NCBI RefSeq assembly: GCF_003597395.2 | Contig: NC_133771.1 | Location: 139,504,027 to 139,568,026, forward strand | DNA from: Chelonoidis abingdonii | Taxonomy: Eukaryota; Chordata; Testudines; Testudinidae | DNA length: 64,000 bases | Reading direction: 5' to 3' | In this document: one piece after another, positions 58,180-64,000 of the stretch | Position numbering within the stretch: position 1 is the stretch's first letter | Layout: every line of letters begins with the position of its first letter | Notes under the pieces: model-generated | The model's input: only the letters and a program-made list of their open reading frames with translations | Databases searched by the model: none | Told to the model about the DNA's origin: nothing | Position numbers and translations under genes: made by a program

Positions 58180-58405
58180 CAAATTGGTTAAGGTTTTCAA
58201 AAGCACCTAAGAGATTTAGGAGCCTAAGCCACTGGGGGAAATCCCAGGCCCACTAAATCCAATAGCAAAACTCCCAGCAACTTCAGTGAGGCTAAGATTT
58301 CACCCTTCAATTTTCAATGAAACTTAAGTTCTTAAGTGTCTGAGCCACTTTGTAAAATGAGACTTAGGTCATAAGTCACTTAAGTGCTTTAAAAAATTTT
58401 ACCTA
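58180..58405. mobile_element. Worn MITE(s), 'TTTTCAAAAGCACCTAAG' family
   Basis: GGTTTTCAAAAGCACCTAAG, GAGATTTAGGAGCCTAAGCC and, farther right, GACTTAGGTCATAAGTCACT then TAAGTGCTTTAAAAAATTTT are inverted counterparts. It also holds CCAGCAACTTCAGTGAGGCT. Related to 62880-63077. Confidence 0.45.
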
Positions 58406-59079
58406 TTAAGACTACACATCAAAACCACACTGTCTGATACAGGAAGGTGTAAATTATTCTGCACTATTCCACTGAGAAATTGGACACTGGAATGAAAATT
58501 CACCCCAAGAGAGAGCAAGCTGATCTTTGGGTTTCCACCAGAAACTCCATTCAGGCCTGGCTTGTGGGTGTCAGGGAGAGAATGTTCTGAATCAGTGCAC
58601 TCCCCAGCAGTCCTAGCCATACTCCCCTCTCTGAGCTCAAGGCAGGTTGTGGTTAGTTTGTGTTGCTTCTACTTTCCTCTGTAGTGGACTTACCCAATTT
58701 CAAACGCCTCCAGAAAACATCATGCCCATCCACAGAATACTTTCCATTCCCCAAACTCCTTGATCTTCCTCTCCCAGACTCCTCAAAGGGACAGCCCATC
58801 TCTGGCTTCCTCTTTCTTTCCAACACTTTATTTTCCCCTGACCATGAGGCTGAGATCCCATGCATAAAAGAATGCTGCCTTAATTCACCCTAAAGACAAG
58901 AGACATAACACCTAGCCAAGTCCAGAAAGGAAAGGAAGTGATGCTACATACAGACAGTGGAATCAATCTATCAGTTATGGGGAAGAAGGCAACACTAATA
59001 CAAACAGAGTTTTCTTTAAAAGACATTGGAAAGAGAATGCCTATTCATAAAACACCACCACCAAGAGGAATGTAACCAG
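58406..59079. other. Unrecognised non-coding sequence
   Basis: Nothing recognised. Antiparallel frames of 70-77 codons lack domains. Confidence 0.4.
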
Positions 59080-59275
59080 ATTGTCTAGTGTTTAGAGCAT
59101 AGACTGGGAATCGAGAACATGAATTCTAGTCCCAGATCTTTCATTGATACACTGTGTAACTTTTTTGTGTATTAGCTTCCCCAACAATAAAGTGCAAATA
59201 ATATTTAAAGCACTTTCAAAATGTGGGTGAGAGCTTCAGATGAAACATATTATATAAAGTGTTATTACTGTTACC
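59080..59275 (+). mobile_element. MIR-like SINE with tRNA-like head
   Basis: Head GATTGTCTAGTGTTTAGAGC then ATTCTAGTCCCAGATC (B-box-like). Core ACACTGTGTAACTTTTTTGT and GTGTATTAGCTTCCCCAACA. Tail AAAGCACTTTCAAAATGTGG and ATATTATATAAAGTGTTATT. Diverged, hence old. Confidence 0.7.
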
Positions 59276-59617
59276 AACGAAAGCCACATCAGTGGTGAGT
59301 GAACCCTGCAAACTTTTACTTGTTTGGGGTTCAGAGAAACATTTAACAGTTCAAAGTCTTATCTGAAACTGTCCGAGAATATGAGAGTCTGATGAATCTA
59401 CAAAATTTAGCTGGTAGTCTCAGCTCTCTCACAAGGTTGCGAGCACAGCCTTTCCCACAGTACTTCAGGACTCCAGATTTCAGTCCCAGCCAGGAATCAG
59501 GAACTGAAGATGTGCACAAGAAAGGATTATTATTAAAATAACCATGCATTTTTCCAACACCAAAGGAGGGTTGGTACACATTCAGCTTCAGGCTGGGAAA
59601 AGTTTTGCATCAGTTTC
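59276..59617. other. Unrecognised non-coding sequence
   Basis: Nothing recognised. Confidence 0.4.
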
Positions 59618-59735
59618 TGTAGACTGTTAGCTCACTGGAGCAGAGACCATCACTTACTCTATGTTTGGGCAGGACAATGGGGTCCTGACCTGGCTGAAGT
59701 CAATAGGTGCCACTGCAATATGAATGGTCAACAAC
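59618..59735 (+). mobile_element. SINE 3' tail
   Basis: TGTAGACTGTTAGCTCACTG, GGACAATGGGGTCCTGACCT and AGGTGCCACTGCAATATGAA are the shared tail blocks. Confidence 0.6.
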
Positions 59736-62044
59736 ATCTCAAGTGGTTCTCTTAGTCCTACCATTGAGGCGCCCCAAGTCAACAGCTGTGATGACATTTA
59801 TTATCAACATAGATATCACAGCTGGAAAACATTTTTTAGGTCATCTAATTCATCCCAAAGAAGTGCATTTCTCCCAAAAGTATACTGTAAAATTCTCTCA
59901 CTAAGCGGCATACCATAGACTCTCTGCAAACAAAATATCCATCCAAGGAAAAGACATTGCTGCATTCCCTAAAGTACTTACATTTTGATATGCCACCAAC
60001 TCTGCCTGGCAAATACTGGATGGGAATAATGTCTACAGAAAGAGAAGAATGTGCATGTCCTGGAGATGTAGAGGGGGTCCAAGCCATAAAGTTTAAATCC
60101 ACCTCCAAACTTGCCCAAAGTTCATGACTGTTTGGGTGTGAGATTTTGGTTTCAGCGCATTTATAAAGAAGGGGAAGAGGAATCCTATTTATATGGATTT
60201 TCCCCCTTTAACAGCATCCCAGCCCTCCTCAAACTTGCCCACTAATGTCTGATGAGCAAAGACAAAAGATCACAACTCCACAATACCTGAGTTTGACTGA
60301 ATGATGACAATTCCACATTAAAGAACATCAGAGCCTTCCACAGCTGCATCAACATCATCTATTAAAAAGCATGACACTACACAACGCTTTGTCTATGAAA
60401 GCCAAGAGCCTAAATCAGCCAAGGTTTGGAATGAGGCCATTTCTGAATTCTCATGTAAAATGATGCTGCCATATTGCTTACTTTCCACTGAGGTTTTCCA
60501 CAAATTAACAGCTGTACCAGACTCACAAGAAAACATGGGCTCCATCCAAGTCTTTATTCTTTGAAAATGTTGTTTCTTAACTTTATTCTGTTCCATATGG
60601 AGAGAATGGGGTAGGTGGGAGTGGGTGGAAATAACAGCCTGAAACCAAAATCTGAGAAAGAAATTGGGCACAAATCTAACATATAGTGCAATGGAAAGAA
60701 AGCAAGTAACTAAAATAGCGAATGTGGTGGACCTGAATCCCCATTCCATTACCCTAGTGTGACAGAGTGGAGAATCAGACCCATTAAAACTATTTTTGAG
60801 ACAGCCCTTACAATCTGTGACCATCCTAACCACTGCAGCAAGGTCAGACCCAGTCTGTATTCTTTCCAGTCAAAAACCACTAAGGGCCAACTCATTCCTA
60901 TTTAAGTCAATGATAAAACACCCAGGGACTAGAGTGAGAATACAGTTTGGCAGCACACACGGAAAAAATTGCACATTTTTGTTGGTTAGTTGAGGTGCAA
61001 CTGGGAAGGTGACATCAGGCTGCTATTGCTGGTTTCAAATCATTGGTTTTGCTTTTGGTTTGAACTTGAACATTAGCTGTTTTCATCAAGCGCCATACTG
61101 AGTGATATAGAGGGATTTATTCTGAGTGACAAACAATGCAACCCCACTTAAACCAGAAAGTACTTTGATTTTCAACATGTGTAGATGGCTTTTAGAGTCA
61201 CTTGAGACAGAGAGAACTACCAAGCTGGCAGTAAGATAAGAATTCTTAGAATTAGAAGAATTGATTTAAACATGGTGTTGCCTTCTAGAGATGTGTAACT
61301 GACATTCTAATTAGACTTGGCAGGATTAGAGATTTTTACTGGTAAATGTCGATTTTACCACACACATGCACAAACTGACAAAAATTTCTGTGGATAATAA
61401 ATCTAAATTTACAGATAGGCAAAGGAAAAATGCTGCTTAAGAACTTATTAGAGTTTGATTTAAGGATATTTACTTTGTATATTTTGATGCAATGTTGACA
61501 ATTTGTGTTTTAACAGTTATAAAGCTTTAATTTTCTGAATCTCAACATCTACTGTCATTAAATAATTATCTGATCCACCTATTGACATGCCATAATTTTG
61601 CACAACTGTGAATATGTAAATAGATAAAAAATCTTTTAAAATACTCACAAACAAACATTGATATCCCTCAAAATTATCAAAAAATAAAAATCAAGCTCTG
61701 CCAAGCCTTGTTGTTATAATATTTTGCATGTAGATAGGGCTTTTCAACTGGAGGACTCAGATTTTACATAGTTTCACTGCCAATATAATCCAGGCATACA
61801 GTCCATTATGGGTACTAATTTGTAACACCTAACAGTAACACTTGCATAGTCTACATCTGGCTATGTTTACCCAGAAAGATGTTAAAAATCTACCTTACCA
61901 TGTAAGGTCTCAAGAAGATGCATTTGCAAATAAATCACTTCTCTGAAGGGGATGCCCAAAATATGAAATGGAAAACAGCATCACTGATAAGATTAAATAA
62001 TAATTTGACTTACTTTGCAAACCATCTATAGAGGATCTGAACTC
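59736..62044. other. Unrecognised sequence
   Basis: 60767-60782 is a right-end scrap of the GTGGAGAATCAGACCC MITE. 61270-61700 is AT-rich. The 146-codon minus frame at 60393-60833 runs through that scrap and has no known domain; not called a gene. Confidence 0.4.
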
Positions 62045-62292
62045 TAGTTTTTGAGGCAATGTTGTCCAGTGGATAGGGCATTAGACAAGGAGACCTGGGT
62101 TCTGTTCCTAGCCACTGATCTTCCAGGTGACTTTGGGCAAGTCCTTTCACCTCTGTCTGGTTCCCGTCTGTTTAGATTATAAGATATCTGGGGTAAGGCA
62201 CTCTGTGTTTGTACTGTGCCTAGCACAATGGGGACCTGATCTCACCTGAGACCCTCAGGTGCTCCTGCAGTGCACAGAGTAGTAATAAAATG
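62045..62292 (+). mobile_element. Full-length tRNA-core SINE with shared tail
   Basis: Best SINE in the window. Head TTGTCCAGTGGATAGGGCAT (A-box-like) and CTGGGTTCTGTTCCTAGCCA (B-box-like). Core GTGACTTTGGGCAAGTCCTT, TCACCTCTGTCTGGTTCC. Tail TAGATTATAAGATATCTGGG, TTTGTACTGTGCCTAGCACA and ATGGGGACCTGATCTCACCT, ending AGTAATAAAATG. The layout is tRNA-derived promoter, conserved core, then LINE-related tail. The 60-codon minus frame within it is not a gene. Confidence 0.8.
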
Positions 62293-62789
62293 CAGAATGA
62301 TGTGTTTCAAACATTTTATCAGTTACAGGTAGGAAATCAGCTATGTGAACGGCAAATAAATAGTGCATGGAGCTTGAAATGTCAAATTCCCAAGTAGGAA
62401 CTGCAGACTTGTATTTCTTCCAGATCACTTCTGTCACCATTACAATTCAAGAACATTTGGTCTGATCTTGCAGGAAGGGTTGTCATCTATAACATTTATA
62501 AACCATCTAACACTAAAGTATCAGGGCCCCTAAAAGTAACCAAAAACACTATACAGGATCTTTTAGGAAACCTGAACAAAGTGCTGCTAAGCTTTCCCAC
62601 TGCTATATGGATGAGCTAAGACAAATGATCTCCCAGTTGTGATTTCAGTTGTGAACTGAGTAAGTTAAAACAGTTGTGGGTTTCTTTGAACATAGGTTCC
62701 TTGTAATGTGGAACTGGGTAGTAATCAGGGATTTAGGGGCAAGGCAACTCAATAAAAAATAATATTTAATTATATAGTCCTTTTCCTTG
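62293..62789. other. Unrecognised non-coding sequence
   Basis: Nothing recognised. Confidence 0.4.
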
Positions 62790-63190
62790 GTAAATCTCAG
62801 TGCAATTTACAAAAGAAGGAAAGCAGCATTATCCATGTTTTACAGATGCAGAAACAGACAAACATCGAGATGAAGAGTAAAATTTTCAAAAGTGACTAAG
62901 GGTCAGATTTTTAAAAGGTTTAATTTAGGCACCTAACTCCCTTTGATTTCAGTGGGAGTTAGGTATCTAAACAACTTTCAAAAACTGGCCTTAAATGACT
63001 TAAGAGCCTAAATCCCATAGAAAGTCAATGGAAATGAGGCTCCTATATCAATCACTAGGATCTAAGTTTTTAAAAGCTCTTAAGTGACTTGCCCAAGGTC
63101 ACAAACCATGTTAGTGTCAGAGCCAGGGATAGAATGCAACTGTTTTGGCACCCAGTTCAGAACACTATTCACTGAACCATGCTGGGTCCC
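62790..63190 (-). mobile_element. MIR-like SINE, minus strand, split by a MITE
   Basis: Plus-strand view: CATGTTTTACAGATGCAGAA and ACATCGAGATGAAGAG, then an insertion, then AAGTGACTTGCCCAAGGTCA, AGAGCCAGGGATAGAATGCA and ATTCACTGAACCATGCTGGG, which is core and tRNA-like head reversed. The uninterrupted core would join at GAGATGAAGAG/AAGTGACTTGCC. Confidence 0.7.
62880..63077. mobile_element. MITE nested in SINE, TTTTCAAAAGTGACTAAG family
   Basis: The left AAATTTTCAAAAGTGACTAA and the right GGATCTAAGTTTTTAAAAGC are inverted. Inner TTTAGGCACCTAACTCCCTT and AGTGGGAGTTAGGTATCTAA are also paired. Boundaries approximate. Confidence 0.5.
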
Positions 63191-63239
63191 TTAACGCTAC
63201 TTTCACACCATCTACCAATACAGAGTTAGTTGCAAGCAA

Positions 63240-63410
63240 GTTTGCCTAGACTCATAAAGGTACTTAGGTACACAAACCCCACACATAGGCAACTAAGTCT
63301 GAGTTTTAGCACCTAAGTCCTAGTTTAGGCTCCACTGTGATCTATAAAACTCCTGCTGAATCCCGTAGACGCCTAAACTCATTTAGTGCCTACATTTTCA
63401 GGGTAAAAAC
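63240..63410. repeat. Possible MITE, 'GTACTTAGGTACACAAA' region
   Basis: TAAAGGTACTTAGGTACACA, GCACCTAAGTCCTAGTTTAG and GACGCCTAAACTCATTTAGT share words with the 58180 and 62880 elements. Termini not resolved. Confidence 0.35.
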
Positions 63411-63770
63411 TCCATCGAAGTTTATGTTCCAATCATGGAAAATGAGAGTCTTAAAGAAGGATCTGAATGAAGCAACAAGTGGTTTTACAGACCAGAACTG
63501 GGAGGCCCTTCTGTGCTGTAAGGAGTTGCACAAAACAAGGCACAAAGGTGGCTGTGGACAAACAACACATTGAGGTTAGCATGGCACCGCTACCTCACTC
63601 TAGCCATCAGGATGCCTATCTCCTGCCTAGTCCTCAGAGTGATTCACAAACCAAGGAAAATAGGTATTCAGTCGCCTAACTTGCGCGGAGGACCCTATCC
63701 TGAAGGTGTGTTCAGAGGCTACCTACCAGATCATGTCCCTTTCAAAATCTGGCTGTCTTATAACTTTTGT

Positions 63771-63895
63771 CCCAGTGGTTACAACATTCACTTGGGATGC
63801 AGGAGACCCAGGTTCAATGACCACCACTATCTGAGGAGAAGGAAGGATTCAAACAGGGTCTCCCACCTCTCTAGAGAGCACCTTAACCACAGAGC
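63771..63895. mobile_element. Head-to-head pair of tRNA-like SINE heads
   Basis: Plus strand GTGGTTACAACATTCACTTG then GGAGACCCAGGTTCAATGAC (63776-63821). Minus strand, from about 63895, GTGGTTAAGGTGCTCTCTAG then GTGGGAGACCCTGTTTGAAT. Both have A-box-like and B-box-like blocks at similar spacing, facing each other. Not functional tRNAs as far as I can fold them by eye. Confidence 0.5.
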
Positions 63896-64000
63896 TATGG
63901 AATACTCGGGGGGGGGTTCCCTTCAATCGCTCCTGTTGGAGCTGTTCCATTGCATATAAATACTTAAAGAGCCATTGAGTCATAGAGCATGACAAATGAC
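63896..64000. other. Window end, unrecognised
   Basis: A G-run at 63909-63917; nothing else recognised. Confidence 0.4.

Noticed and set aside
60393..60833. 146-codon minus-strand frame as a gene
   Set aside because: It runs through a MITE fragment (GTGGAGAATCAGACCC) and shows no recognised domain.
62051..62125. Functional tRNA gene
   Set aside because: A- and B-box-like blocks are present, but the sequence continues into a SINE core and tail, and cloverleaf stems are not maintained.

Overview
This window looks like vertebrate nuclear DNA, most likely from a turtle or another non-avian reptile. It is AT-rich, has no dense open reading frames, and every long reading frame is under about 155 codons. 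The recognisable content is decayed CR1-type LINEs, MIR/tRNA-core SINEs with a shared 3' tail, and many short non-autonomous DNA transposons. Several repeat families match what I remember of turtle genomes: the 'AGACTAACAG...GGAGCATGAGCTTTCGTGGG' repeat, the CAGGGCCGGCTCCAG hAT-like element, the CAGGGGTGAAAGTAA element, and the GGGTATGTCCACA palindromic element. That assignment comes from memory of repeat families; no search was run.

I found no host protein-coding gene, no exon I could defend, and no tRNA, rRNA or CRISPR locus. The only convincing coding remnants belong to mobile elements. They are a frameshifted reverse transcriptase of a CR1-type LINE (46495-47957), CR1 C-terminal and 3' ends at 33670-34275, 37778-38285 and 42415-43330, and a fragment resembling the C-terminus of a Penelope-like element on the minus strand near 55292-55690. 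The window is best read as intergenic or intronic DNA.

Layout. 1-9 kb: GGCCC-ended palindromic MITEs, an intact hAT element with an 8-bp target duplication (2676-2938), a 401-bp element with a 9-bp duplication (5640-6040), and two palindromic copies of the AGACTAACAG repeat (7800-7990, 8516-8700). 9-20 kb: further MITEs, a SINE split by a multi-hairpin MITE (16383-16678), a 40-bp tandem duplication (17508-17587), and a second relative of the 5640 element. 20-31 kb: mostly unrecognised sequence, with hAT-type elements at 23114-23604 and 25289-25906. 31-43 kb: a run of CR1 3' ends, two of them split by DNA transposons, plus Tigger-like and mariner-like elements. 43-52 kb: the best CR1 reverse transcriptase, two more copies of the 2676 hAT family, and a 693-bp element with a perfect 8-bp duplication (49004-49696). 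52-64 kb: a hAT-like element inside SINE sequence (54439-54632), the Penelope-like fragment, MIR-like SINEs, and a head-to-head pair of tRNA-like segments (63771-63895).

The parts interact through insertion history. LINE and SINE copies were targets, and DNA transposons later landed in them, leaving target-site duplications of 2 bp (TA), 8 bp or 9 bp. These give a relative order of activity: old MIR/CR1 first, then the hAT, mariner and palindromic families. I see no evidence of a new functional system. The most unusual objects are the four-hairpin MITE at 16383-16678, the palindromic dimers at 7800-8700 and 41137-41299, and the tandemly built hAT-type element at 25289-25906.
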